A DNA stretch of 64,000 nt from assembly GCA_023015935.1 (NCBI GenBank), contig JALKAY010000008.1, forward strand, positions 186,001 through 250,000, given 5' to 3'. The first letter of the stretch is position 1. Each line of letters begins with the position of its first letter. Below the pieces are notes generated by a model. It was not told where the DNA came from. It saw only the letters and a list, made by a program, of their open reading frames with translations, and did not search any database. This document shows positions 1 through 7,707 of this stretch, piece by piece. The stretch is from Flavobacteriaceae bacterium F08102 (GTDB lineage: Bacteria > Bacteroidota > Bacteroidia > Flavobacteriales > Flavobacteriaceae). The position numbers were made by a program, and so were the translations under genes.

Positions 1-177
1 AGTTTTATAGTGAATGGGACTTTCCCATCGCAAATTGGTATCCCTCTTTTTCAGTTTTTTTGTATAGTTTTTAGCAAAAAACCGATTTCTGACCCCATAA
101 TACATGCGATAATACACCTGCTCCCATCGAAGGTATTTAACGGTGTGAAATAACAGTTTGATTTTAGTCAGGTTCAA
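1..177 (-). CDS. Heparinase II/III-like protein, N-terminal fragment (runs off left edge)
   Basis: The minus strand is open from the window edge for 59 codons to a TTG at 177; an in-frame TAA lies 21 bases further upstream and there is no ATG between. The residues LLFHTVKYLRWEQVYYRMYY match in style the start of heparinase II/III (alginate-lyase-like) family proteins, which in Bacteroidota capsule loci lie beside a WecB-type epimerase and a two-domain oxidoreductase, as here. Family members are usually periplasmic or cytoplasmic polysaccharide lyases of 500-650 residues; only the first tenth is visible, so catalytic residues cannot be judged. The TTG start is an inference forced by the upstream stop; the first ATG (the codon in YYRMYY) would cut the conserved start. 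Identification rests on the N-terminal pattern and on context. Confidence 0.55.
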   Translation of the reverse strand, partial: MNLTKIKLLFHTVKYLRWEQVYYRMYYGVRNRFFAKNYTKKLKKRDTNLRWESPIHYKT

Positions 178-437
178 GTTGGTTGTTTTTGTGTAAAAGT
201 AAGAAATTTAATGTCTCTGCAAACAAAGTTTTAAGGTTGAATTTAAGGGAAACTATTCTCGAATAAGTAGGCATGCATTATAATTAGATAGGCTATTTGC
301 TACTAAAATGAATTCCATCATTGTGCCATCAATGAAAAACAGAACCAAACGACCAAAATGAGTCTTGTAGACGAATTTTAGAGAGGGGGCAGCTGGTGCG
401 TTGGCTTTCTTTAACACTGATATTTTTTCAGCACGCT

Positions 438-758
438 GCAGTATTCCACGAATAAAAGGAGCTGCGCTCGTATTGCACGAATCGCTACGTTTTAATAGTA
501 CGAGTTATGATTCTAAATATTGACTGAAGACGCTGATGTGTGTTTTTACCGCAAAGGCCACGGGTTTTTGGAGCCTCTTTACGGAGATTCCCACGGGGTG
601 CACTGTTTTTTCCTGTGGGATCTTTTTTTGACACTAATGAACACGGATTTTTTCTTAGCGGTACGCAGTATTCCACGAATAAACGGGAGCTGCACTCGTA
701 TTGCACGAATCGCTACGTTTTAATAGTACGAGTTATGATTCTAAATATTGACTGAAGA
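438..758. repeat. Two copies of a ~94-bp direct repeat in the 178-838 intergenic gap
   Basis: Copy 1 (438-530) and copy 2 (665-758) share nearly the whole stretch from GCAGTATTCCACGAATAAA to GATTCTAAATATTGACTGAAGA, with a few substitutions and one indel. Both contain ATTGCACGAAT, also present in the 130-bp repeat at 1984-2490. Copy 2 runs directly into GACTGAAGACTGTAGACTG-type sequence (about 749-775), the motif that recurs at 24.5, 25.9 and 26.5 kb. The 660-base gap between the heparinase-like gene and the epimerase has no convincing gene; its short open frames lie inside the repeats. Confidence 0.85.
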
Positions 759-838
759 CTGTAGACTGAAGACGCTGATGTATGTCAACAATCCACAATC
801 GTTAATCAATTACTTCCGAACTTTGTTCCTAAACAAAT

Positions 839-1915
839 TCACAGGGTTAACAAATCTTCCACAATACGCGTTGCGGTATGCCCATCCCATAATGGTGGAA
901 TCGCTCCAATTTTCCACTTTCCTGCATGTAATTTTTCCATATATGGTGCCACCTTATCGGGATTGGTTCCAACCAGTTCATTGGTCCCCATGGTAATGGT
1001 TTCAGGACGTTCGGTATTATCGCGCAAGGTCATACAAGGTACTTTCATCACTGTCGTTTCTTCAGTAATCCCACCCGAATCAGTTATAACTGCAAAAGCA
1101 TGTTTTACTAAATAATTAAATGAAAGATAGCCTAATGGCTCTATAAGGTGTAAATTTTCAGCATGAATCCCGATGCCTTCTAACATTTTAGCCGTTCTAG
1201 GATGTACTGGAAACACAATAGGCATTCCTTTTGCTCCTTTGACAATTTCATCAATTAATGCCTTTAACTTTTGTTCTTCATCTACATTCGCTGGTCGATG
1301 TAAAGTCATCACAAAGTACCCTTTTTCTTTTAAATCTAGGGTGTTGTATATCTCAGGTTTTTCAAAACGAGCTTCATTTTTCAATAAGGTATCAATCATG
1401 GTATTTCCTACATAACGAATCTTCTCTTCCGCATGACCTAACTGACGTAAATTCTCATTTGCGACCTCTGAGGTAGTATAGAAAATATCAGTAATCGCAT
1501 CGGTAACCATCCGATTGATCTCTTCTGGCATAGTAATATCATTAGAGCGAATCCCTCCTTCTACGTGAATCACGCCTATCCCTAATTTTTTGGCGGCAAT
1601 AGCACAGGCCATGGTAGAAGTTACATCGCCTACAACTAAGCAATAATTGGCAGGGTCTTTTAGCAATAAGGCCTCATAACGTTCCATAATCCGAGCCGTC
1701 TGTTCGGCTTGTGTACCAGAACCTACTTCTAGATTAACATCTGGATCAGGAATTCCTAATTCTTCAAAAAAACTCCCAGACATCTTTTTATCATAATGCT
1801 GACCTGTATGAATGAGTCGGTATTGAATTTTATCTTGAACAGGTTTTAGCGCTTCTATTATGGGGGCAATTTTCATAAAGTTAGGACGAGCGCCCGCGAT
1901 GATGTCTAGTTTCAT
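839..1915 (-). CDS. Non-hydrolysing UDP-N-acetylglucosamine 2-epimerase, WbpI-like paralogue
   Basis: 358 residues, GT-B-like epimerase fold. Seen: N-terminal AGARPNFMK, GDVTST (96-100), HVEGGIRS (117-124), PEEINR (130-135), DSGGITEE and RDNTERPE near the C-terminus. These are the UDP- and active-site signatures of the WecB/WbpI family, but HVEGGIRS replaces the usual HVEAGLRT, which marks a separate subfamily from the second epimerase at 10160. The family interconverts UDP-GlcNAc/UDP-ManNAc or their derivatives in the cytoplasm. Neighbours (two-domain oxidoreductase, heparinase-like gene, CapK-like ligase) suggest it acts on a uronate or deoxy derivative for the same polysaccharide; this is inference. 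The ATG at 1915 is the natural start. It is separated from the oxidoreductase by the 130-bp repeats and a small plus-strand gene, so it may have its own promoter. Confidence 0.9.
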   Translation of the reverse strand: MKLDIIAGARPNFMKIAPIIEALKPVQDKIQYRLIHTGQHYDKKMSGSFFEELGIPDPDVNLEVGSGTQAEQTARIMERYEALLLKDPANYCLVVGDVTSTMACAIAAKKLGIGVIHVEGGIRSNDITMPEEINRMVTDAITDIFYTTSEVANENLRQLGHAEEKIRYVGNTMIDTLLKNEARFEKPEIYNTLDLKEKGYFVMTLHRPANVDEEQKLKALIDEIVKGAKGMPIVFPVHPRTAKMLEGIGIHAENLHLIEPLGYLSFNYLVKHAFAVITDSGGITEETTVMKVPCMTLRDNTERPETITMGTNELVGTNPDKVAPYMEKLHAGKWKIGAIPPLWDGHTATRIVEDLLTL

Positions 1916-1983
1916 AATGGTGTTTTTTGGTTCGGTAAATTTATGAAAACTGTACGGGTTTAAGAATTGAATTGCTAGATTAT

Positions 1984-2490
1984 TTGTCGCTGGAAAGTTT
2001 TACACGAATTTCTCAGATACATGCTCAGCTGGACGCATGGATTGCACGAATTATTGCTGCGCAAATGGAATTTCACAAAAAATATAACCTAATAGCCAAA
2101 ATGTACTTGAGAATTGTCGCTGGAAAGTTTTACACGAATTTCACAGATACATATTCAGCTGGACGCATGGATTGCACGAATTATTGCTGCGCAAATGGAA
2201 TTTCACAAAAAATATAACCCAATAGCCAAAATGTACTTGAGAATTGTCGCTGGAAAGTTTTACACGAATTTCACAGATACATACTCAGCTGGACGCATTG
2301 ATTGCACGAATTATTGCTGCGCAAATGGAATTTCACAAAAAATATAACCCAATAGCCAAAATGTACTTGAGAATTGTCGCTGGAAAGTTTTACACGAATT
2401 TCACAGATACATATTCAGCTGGACGCATGGATTGCACGAATTATTGCTGCGCAAATGAAATTTCACAAAAAATAACACAATGCCAATAAT
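1984..2490. repeat. Four-copy tandem repeat with 130-bp period
   Basis: TTGTCGCTGGAAAGTTTTAC recurs at 1984, 2114, 2244 and 2374, exactly 130 bases apart; units differ by only a few substitutions and the last one decays after about 105 bases. Each unit carries ATTGCACGAATT (2041, 2171, 2301, 2431) and CACGAATTTCACAGATAC. The near identity of the units points to recent expansion. Open frames of 77-81 codons run through the units but only because the period is not a multiple of three; they are not treated as genes. Confidence 0.95.
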
Positions 2491-2574
2491 TGCATTGTAG
2501 GCTATTAATTTTGTTTTATAAATTAAGTTGAAGAATATGTCTACTGAATTAAAATAAAAAAAGAATCATATCAA

Positions 2575-2913
2575 TTGATCGGGCTTTGTATAGATATTTA
2601 CAATAGTCTTGGCAAAGGATTTAGTGAATATGTTTACAGTGACGCATTGGAACAAGAAATGCTTTTGAGAAATATAAATTTTAAACGTGAGGTAAGTTTT
2701 GAAATTGAATATAATGGGACAATTTTACGTCATAAATATATAGCAGATTTTGTCATTAATGACAAAATTATTCTTGAAATAAAAGCTACTGAAGCAATTC
2801 ACTCAGCTCATATCAAGCAAACATTAAATTATCTTGCCGTAGCCAAATTAAGGTTAGGTTTGTTAGTTAATTTTGGTGAAGATTCTCTCAGATATAAAAG
2901 GGTCGTTTTATAA
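2575..2913 (+). CDS. GxxExxY family protein, probably 5'-frameshifted
   Basis: 112 residues from a TTG start. The family-naming motif GxxExxY is present as GFSEYVY, followed by a REVSFEIEYNG strand, DFVINDKIILEIKA (acidic residues and lysine in a PD-(D/E)XK nuclease-like arrangement), HSAHIKQTLNYL and the closing GLLVNFG. Members are usually about 120-130 residues and their biochemical function is unknown. The coding frame stays open upstream of the TTG to a stop at 2545 without an ATG, while an ATG at 2537 in another frame gives MSTELK and then TAA. Adding one base in the A-rich run near 2552-2562 would join the two into MSTELKIKKESYQLIG, a normal-looking N-terminus. The gene is therefore either read from TTG or is a frameshifted relic. 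It is the only plus-strand gene in this half of the window and is bracketed by inverted ATTGCACGAATT copies. Confidence 0.7.
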   Translation: MIGLCIDIYNSLGKGFSEYVYSDALEQEMLLRNINFKREVSFEIEYNGTILRHKYIADFVINDKIILEIKATEAIHSAHIKQTLNYLAVAKLRLGLLVNFGEDSLRYKRVVL

Positions 2914-2975
2914 TTTAGTCCTGCGCGTAAATGACGAACATGACTATTCAATGAAAACATAATTCAAAAATAATG

Positions 2976-3040
2976 TTTTAAGCGCAGCTTAAAAATTAGT
3001 GAAATAAAAAAATCCCCACTAACCATCAAATTCGTGCAAT
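2976..3040. repeat. Small palindrome and inverted copy of the ATTGCACGAATT element
   Basis: TTTTAAGC-GCA-GCTTAAAA (2976-2994) is a perfect 8-bp stem with a 3-base loop just downstream of the GxxExxY gene. At 3029-3040 AATTCGTGCAAT is the reverse complement of the 12-mer in each 130-bp repeat upstream of the gene. The palindrome could terminate transcription between the two convergent genes, but it lacks a clear U-run on the plus strand. Confidence 0.6.
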
Positions 3041-3070
3041 TAGTGTAAAAAAACACAAGTCAACCTTTTC

Positions 3071-5188
3071 TTAATCTATTTCAACCCAAGATCCAGTTTT
3101 CAAACTCTCCAAGGCCGCAAACGATGCTTTTGTCGTATTTTCAATGATATCAAAAGGAATAATCGCGGGCCCTCCTTCTTTTTGTTGTTTGATGAGGGCT
3201 TCAAACTGTGCAAAGTGTCCCTTATCCTGTTTAGAAGAACTATTTCCGCCTTTAAATCCGTACAATTTTAGTTTCCGCCAATTGTCCATAATCATGGTAC
3301 GTTCTTGGGAATACACTTCGATACGTTCTTTGGAGTAGGCTTTACTACCATTACCGAAATAGTTTACCACGGCATTGGTTCCGTTTTCATATTTGAGAAG
3401 GATACTTGCATTATCTGTATTTTCCTGTGGGTTTATTCCCATTGCATTCATACACACAGCTGTTACCTTACTATCTGCAAAGTAGGTACACAAATCGATA
3501 TAATGGCAAGCTTCACCGATAATACGTCCCCCGCCTACTTGCATATCGTGAACCCAAACATTTGCTGGAATGTATCCAGCATTCATGGTCGCTACAATAT
3601 TTTTAGGAGTTTTATCATTTCCGAGTGCTGCTTTCATTTTTGTGGCTAAAGGGGCAAATCGGCGGTTAAATCCAACCGATAAGGCGACTTGTTGTTTGTT
3701 GTATTCTTCCGTAATTGCGGTTAATTCAGCGCGCGTTAAGGCTAAGGGTTTTTCCACAAACACACTTTTTCCTGCTTGTAAACACTCTATCACTTGTGAG
3801 GCATGCGCATTGTGCTTGGTCGTAATCATGACTAAATCGACTTCCGGATCATTTAAGATTTCGCGATAGTCGGTGGTTGATTTTGCAATTCCAAAACGTT
3901 TCGCCATGGTTGTTGAGGAGAGACCTCCTGAACTGGCAATATATTTAACATTTGCATTTAATTTTTTCAATTGAGGCATGAGCGTTGAACTGGTAAAATT
4001 ACCAGCCCCAATAATTCCGATCACACCTTTCTTTCCAGCAAATGATTTTTCTTGAACGTCAACCGTTTTTACGGGTTTTTCCGTTTGGTCATAGACTAAG
4101 ATAGAAGCGATTGATTTGGAGTTTTTCATATCTCCATATACCTGTTTATAATCACCAATAGAAACACGTTCCGTAATTAATGGAATAACGTTTAAGGATT
4201 TATTAGAAAGGGCTTGTAGGATGGCTTCAAAATTTCGTTTTTCAGTCCATCGAACATAGCCAATAGGATAATCATTCCCATTTTGTTCATAGCTCTCATC
4301 GTAACGTCCGGGACCATACGAACAAGATACTTGAAAAGAAATTTCCTTTTCATAAAAATCAGCTCTACTAATATCGAGACCAATTACACCTACCAGCACT
4401 ATTCGTCCGCGTTTTCGACACATTTTAGCCGACTGTGAGATGATTTCATTACTTTTATTAGAAGCGGTAATCAATACGCCATCCGCACCAATACCATTGG
4501 TAAACGATTCTACAAATTTTACTTGATCAGTACCTTCAGCTGGATTAATCGCGGTAATTCCTTTCCGCTTTGCGAGGGCTACTTTCATAGGGTCATAATC
4601 GAAACCAATCACCCTACAGCCATTGGCTTTAAGTAATTCGGCTGTTACGAGTCCGATAAGACCTAAGCCCACCACCACGATGGTTTCTCCGAAGGTTGGA
4701 TTTAACAAGCGAATTCCTTGTAATCCAATAGAGCCAATTACGGTAAAAGCCGCTTCTTCATCGGTGACATTATCAGGAATTTTTGCGACTAAATTTTTTG
4801 GAACCAGTACATATTCGGCATGATTTCCATTAGAGGCCACACGATCACCAATTTGAAATTCGCTCACCCCTTTTCCAACAGCAACGACTTCACCTACATT
4901 ACAATACCCTAAAGGCAAGGGTTGATTCAATTTATTGAATACCGAATTGAGGGTTGGTTTAAGTCCATCAGTTTTCACTTTATCCAAGACCATTTTCACT
5001 TTATCGGGTTGTTGCTTGGCTTTTTGAATAAAATTTGCTTTTCCAAATTCTACCAGCATCCGTTCAGTTCCTAAAGATACTAAGGTTCTACTTGTTTTGA
5101 TTAGGACCGCTCCCGGTTTTACATTGGGTACGGGAATTTCTTCTAAAATGGTATCCCCATTTTTAAGGTCTTGTATGATTTGTTTCAT
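3071..5188 (-). CDS. Bi-domain oxidoreductase (MDR dehydrogenase fused to Gfo/Idh/MocA)
   Basis: 705 residues, a natural fusion. Residues 1 to ~370 form a medium-chain dehydrogenase/reductase domain with GYCNVGEVVAVG, GDRVASNGNHAEY and a Rossmann motif VVGLGLIGLVTAE (about 172-184); the classical GHE zinc-site motif is not visible. From about 385 a second Rossmann domain starts (IGIIGAGNFTSS) and continues with EKPLALTRAE (about 477) and a Gfo/Idh/MocA C-terminal domain. In Bacteroidota and Proteobacteria this two-domain protein is found with a WecB homologue and a heparinase II/III-like gene in polysaccharide loci, as here. The likely role is oxidation/reduction of a nucleotide-linked or glycan-linked sugar; the substrate is unknown. 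The ATG at 5188 lies 68 bases from the CapK-like gene upstream, probably in the same transcript. Confidence 0.88.
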   Translation of the reverse strand: MKQIIQDLKNGDTILEEIPVPNVKPGAVLIKTSRTLVSLGTERMLVEFGKANFIQKAKQQPDKVKMVLDKVKTDGLKPTLNSVFNKLNQPLPLGYCNVGEVVAVGKGVSEFQIGDRVASNGNHAEYVLVPKNLVAKIPDNVTDEEAAFTVIGSIGLQGIRLLNPTFGETIVVVGLGLIGLVTAELLKANGCRVIGFDYDPMKVALAKRKGITAINPAEGTDQVKFVESFTNGIGADGVLITASNKSNEIISQSAKMCRKRGRIVLVGVIGLDISRADFYEKEISFQVSCSYGPGRYDESYEQNGNDYPIGYVRWTEKRNFEAILQALSNKSLNVIPLITERVSIGDYKQVYGDMKNSKSIASILVYDQTEKPVKTVDVQEKSFAGKKGVIGIIGAGNFTSSTLMPQLKKLNANVKYIASSGGLSSTTMAKRFGIAKSTTDYREILNDPEVDLVMITTKHNAHASQVIECLQAGKSVFVEKPLALTRAELTAITEEYNKQQVALSVGFNRRFAPLATKMKAALGNDKTPKNIVATMNAGYIPANVWVHDMQVGGGRIIGEACHYIDLCTYFADSKVTAVCMNAMGINPQENTDNASILLKYENGTNAVVNYFGNGSKAYSKERIEVYSQERTMIMDNWRKLKLYGFKGGNSSSKQDKGHFAQFEALIKQQKEGGPAIIPFDIIENTTKASFAALESLKTGSWVEID

Positions 5189-5256
5189 GTGGGAAGTCTT
5201 GTTTATTAAATGAAGATTACAAAAATACTGAATAAAATTCTGTTTTTACGAATTCA

Positions 5257-6606
5257 TTATTTCACATCAGAAATTACGGGATTTAATTTTCCAGCGGTTG
5301 TTCGTTCAATTTTATCAACATAATTAATTGAAATTTTTATTGAATCATCTTTTAAACGTTTATTTATTTCTTCTAATAAATCTTTCTCGTCTTGTTCCTT
5401 AAATTGAGGATTTTTTACAATTCTAAAAATGAGTTCATTAAGATTAGGTTGATACACTTGAGCTTCTTTAATATTTGTCATTTTCTTGAACAAATAACTA
5501 ATTGGTCCAAAACGTTGACCATTCCCTAAAGTTAAATAAGTACTTGATCTTCCAATTATTTTTTTAATTTTCATTTCTCCACCTTCAAAATCAACTTCAG
5601 CTAAATCATTCGTGTCATATCTAATTAATGGAAAGGCATAATTGGAAAAATTGGTACCAATAATTCTACATAAATTTGGATTTTCCTTATCAACGGGAAT
5701 TAATTCAACATAGCAAAATTCATGGTCAATATTTAATTTAGAATTAGCATCTTCACTAATATTTGCAACACCTTCAGCCAATCCATAATGTTGCCGAACT
5801 GGAACGCCAAATGCTTTTTCTATTATTTCCTTTTGATAGTCATATAAACTTTCAGCACCAATAGTAATTATTCGTAAATCGGGTAATTTTTCATAGTTCC
5901 CTTCAAGTACAAAAGAGGCAAATAGGCTAAGCTGAGAAGGATATCCATGAAGCCAAGTAAGTTTCCTTTTTTTTATTTCTTGGTAGTACAACGGTGCATT
6001 ACGTTTATTTAAATGAAATGCACTAAATAATACTTGACGGCCAGGTCTATTAATTTTCCAATAGGGCGGTTTATTTCTACTAGCCGTGACTATATTTTTA
6101 CTACCAAACCATCCACACCACGTATTAAATTCTATATTATGAATGCTCCTATAAGCCCACCATATAGCCCATTGTCTATTCACCATCAAATTAGTTTGAG
6201 GAAATGACATACCACTACCTGTGGTGCCACTCGTTGACATCGGTATGATTTTACCCGAAACCTCCTTATTAATAATTTTATCAATATTCTTCTTGACAAT
6301 ACCTTTTGATATAATTGGAAGCTTCTTTAACTCTTCACGAATATCATTTGCTTCAAGATTAACATTATACTTTTTAAACTGGGAATACCAATAAGGTGTT
6401 TTATTTGAAATTTTAACAAAAGCTTTTAAACGTTCTTTTTGAATTAAATCAATTTCATCTTTTCCTTTGGACTGATTCTCAATTGCTAATTCAAATTCTT
6501 TCTTAAAGACTTTATTAAATCTGATTTTTTGAATGCGATATCCTTTTATGAATACCATTATATTTTGTACCCAGAAAGGTGCATTCAAATAGAGTTTCTC
6601 CAGCAT
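5257..6606 (-). CDS. CapK/PaaK-like AMP-binding ligase
   Basis: 449 residues. The P-loop-like AMP-binding motif TSGTTGSG is at about 125-132, followed by QHYGLAEGVANISED, a YDTNDLAEV element and a C-terminal TAGKLNPVISD, all in the order found in phenylacetate-CoA ligase (PaaK)-like enzymes. The branch found in capsule loci is called CapK. Such proteins probably activate an acyl or amino-acid group that decorates a sugar, but the reaction is unproven. The stop of the upstream glycosyltransferase is 3 bases away, so the two are co-transcribed. The sequence is visibly more AT-rich than the epimerase genes at either end of the locus. Confidence 0.82.
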   Translation of the reverse strand: MLEKLYLNAPFWVQNIMVFIKGYRIQKIRFNKVFKKEFELAIENQSKGKDEIDLIQKERLKAFVKISNKTPYWYSQFKKYNVNLEANDIREELKKLPIISKGIVKKNIDKIINKEVSGKIIPMSTSGTTGSGMSFPQTNLMVNRQWAIWWAYRSIHNIEFNTWCGWFGSKNIVTASRNKPPYWKINRPGRQVLFSAFHLNKRNAPLYYQEIKKRKLTWLHGYPSQLSLFASFVLEGNYEKLPDLRIITIGAESLYDYQKEIIEKAFGVPVRQHYGLAEGVANISEDANSKLNIDHEFCYVELIPVDKENPNLCRIIGTNFSNYAFPLIRYDTNDLAEVDFEGGEMKIKKIIGRSSTYLTLGNGQRFGPISYLFKKMTNIKEAQVYQPNLNELIFRIVKNPQFKEQDEKDLLEEINKRLKDDSIKISINYVDKIERTTAGKLNPVISDVK

Positions 6607-6609
6607 AAT

Positions 6610-7698
6610 TTAATTTTTTTTAAGCGTGTTTTCGCCCACTTGATGGGCCAACAACAACCTGTGCTCTATAAAATTCCAACAATGTTGTTGAATTAACTCC
6701 TCTGTAAAAGTAAAAGTGTTTCGTTTATTTACCAATTCACGAGTCAATTTATCCAAGTTAACATTGTAATAACTATCTACAACAACGCCAATATTCAATT
6801 TATCAATTTCAGAAGAAAGAACAACTTCTTTATTAATAATAATGGGGGTTTTACACATTATACCATCATAAATTTTATTCGGACTTGCATTAATATTTTG
6901 GACACTTATGGGTTCATAAAACGAGTAAATGTAATCACATTTCTTACTCGTAATTTTCAATAGTTCCTCTTGCTTAATAATGCCCAAGTAAGTAACCTTT
7001 GGATGAGCCAATAATTCTCTAGAAATATCATCTTTTACCCATCCAGCAGCAAGTATCTTGAAATTCGGATACGCATTAACCAAATTTAACAAAGTCTCAG
7101 ACCCTCTAATTTTCATTAATGTTCCTGAATATAGGATAACAATGTCGTCAGAGTTTCGTGATATGTCCTTAGTTGGTAAAGTTTGAATTTGATTCGGATA
7201 ATTTTCTAAAACGACCACGCGTTTTGAATTAATTAAAAAATCTGGGAGTAATTTTTTTCTATTATGATCCGTAACAATAACCTTGTTTACGGGTGCATAA
7301 ACTATGCGTTTAAACCAAGCTAAATCATTACCGGATTTGTTATATGATAAGAAAATTGAATCAAAAAGATCTAATACAATGTACTTGTGAAAAATAAACG
7401 GGTAAAAGAATATATATGTTTGTTCATTAATTACATGAATTGAATTGATGCGATATTTTACTAAAAACCAGAGGGTGATAAATAAATGTTTAATACGAGA
7501 TTTTAAAGAACGTCCATTCCCGGGAATTAATTTAAATACTTCACAATGCTCTTTAATAAATGATTTTTCACTTACTTCACCAATTCCAACAAACAGTATA
7601 CTGGCATACGGTGCCAAGGTTTTGATTTCTTTATTTATACGTGTATCAGAACCATCATTAGTAGAAATGTATAAAATAGTTTTCTTTTCTTTCTTCAT
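6610..7698 (-). CDS. Glycosyltransferase, GT4-like (GT-B fold)
   Basis: 362 residues. The N-terminal half begins LYISTNDGSDTRINKEIKTL, the pattern of GT4-like acceptor domains; the C-terminal half has VILYSGTLMKIRGSETLL, ILAAGWVKDD, VTYLGIIKQEELL and the donor-site region NASPNKIYDGIMCKTPII, where the usual E-x7-E is weak. It probably transfers one sugar to the lipid-linked repeat unit at the inner membrane face. It is packed between another GT4 and the CapK-like ligase with gaps of 9 and 3 bases. Donor and linkage cannot be inferred. Low GC, as for many capsule glycosyltransferases. Confidence 0.8.
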   Translation of the reverse strand: MKKEKKTILYISTNDGSDTRINKEIKTLAPYASILFVGIGEVSEKSFIKEHCEVFKLIPGNGRSLKSRIKHLFITLWFLVKYRINSIHVINEQTYIFFYPFIFHKYIVLDLFDSIFLSYNKSGNDLAWFKRIVYAPVNKVIVTDHNRKKLLPDFLINSKRVVVLENYPNQIQTLPTKDISRNSDDIVILYSGTLMKIRGSETLLNLVNAYPNFKILAAGWVKDDISRELLAHPKVTYLGIIKQEELLKITSKKCDYIYSFYEPISVQNINASPNKIYDGIMCKTPIIINKEVVLSSEIDKLNIGVVVDSYYNVNLDKLTRELVNKRNTFTFTEELIQQHCWNFIEHRLLLAHQVGENTLKKN

Positions 7699-7707
7699 TT
7701 TAAATTA

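Noticed and set aside
485-996. Short frames on both strands in the 94-bp duplication
   Set aside because: They overlap each other, lie in repeated intergenic sequence or antisense to the epimerase, and have no conserved pattern.
1972-2489. Three overlapping open frames of 77-81 codons in the plus strand
   Set aside because: They are produced by the 130-bp tandem repeat, shift frame at each unit and show no protein family features.
1984-2490. CRISPR array
   Set aside because: The units are contiguous 130-bp copies without unique spacers, and no cas genes are near.
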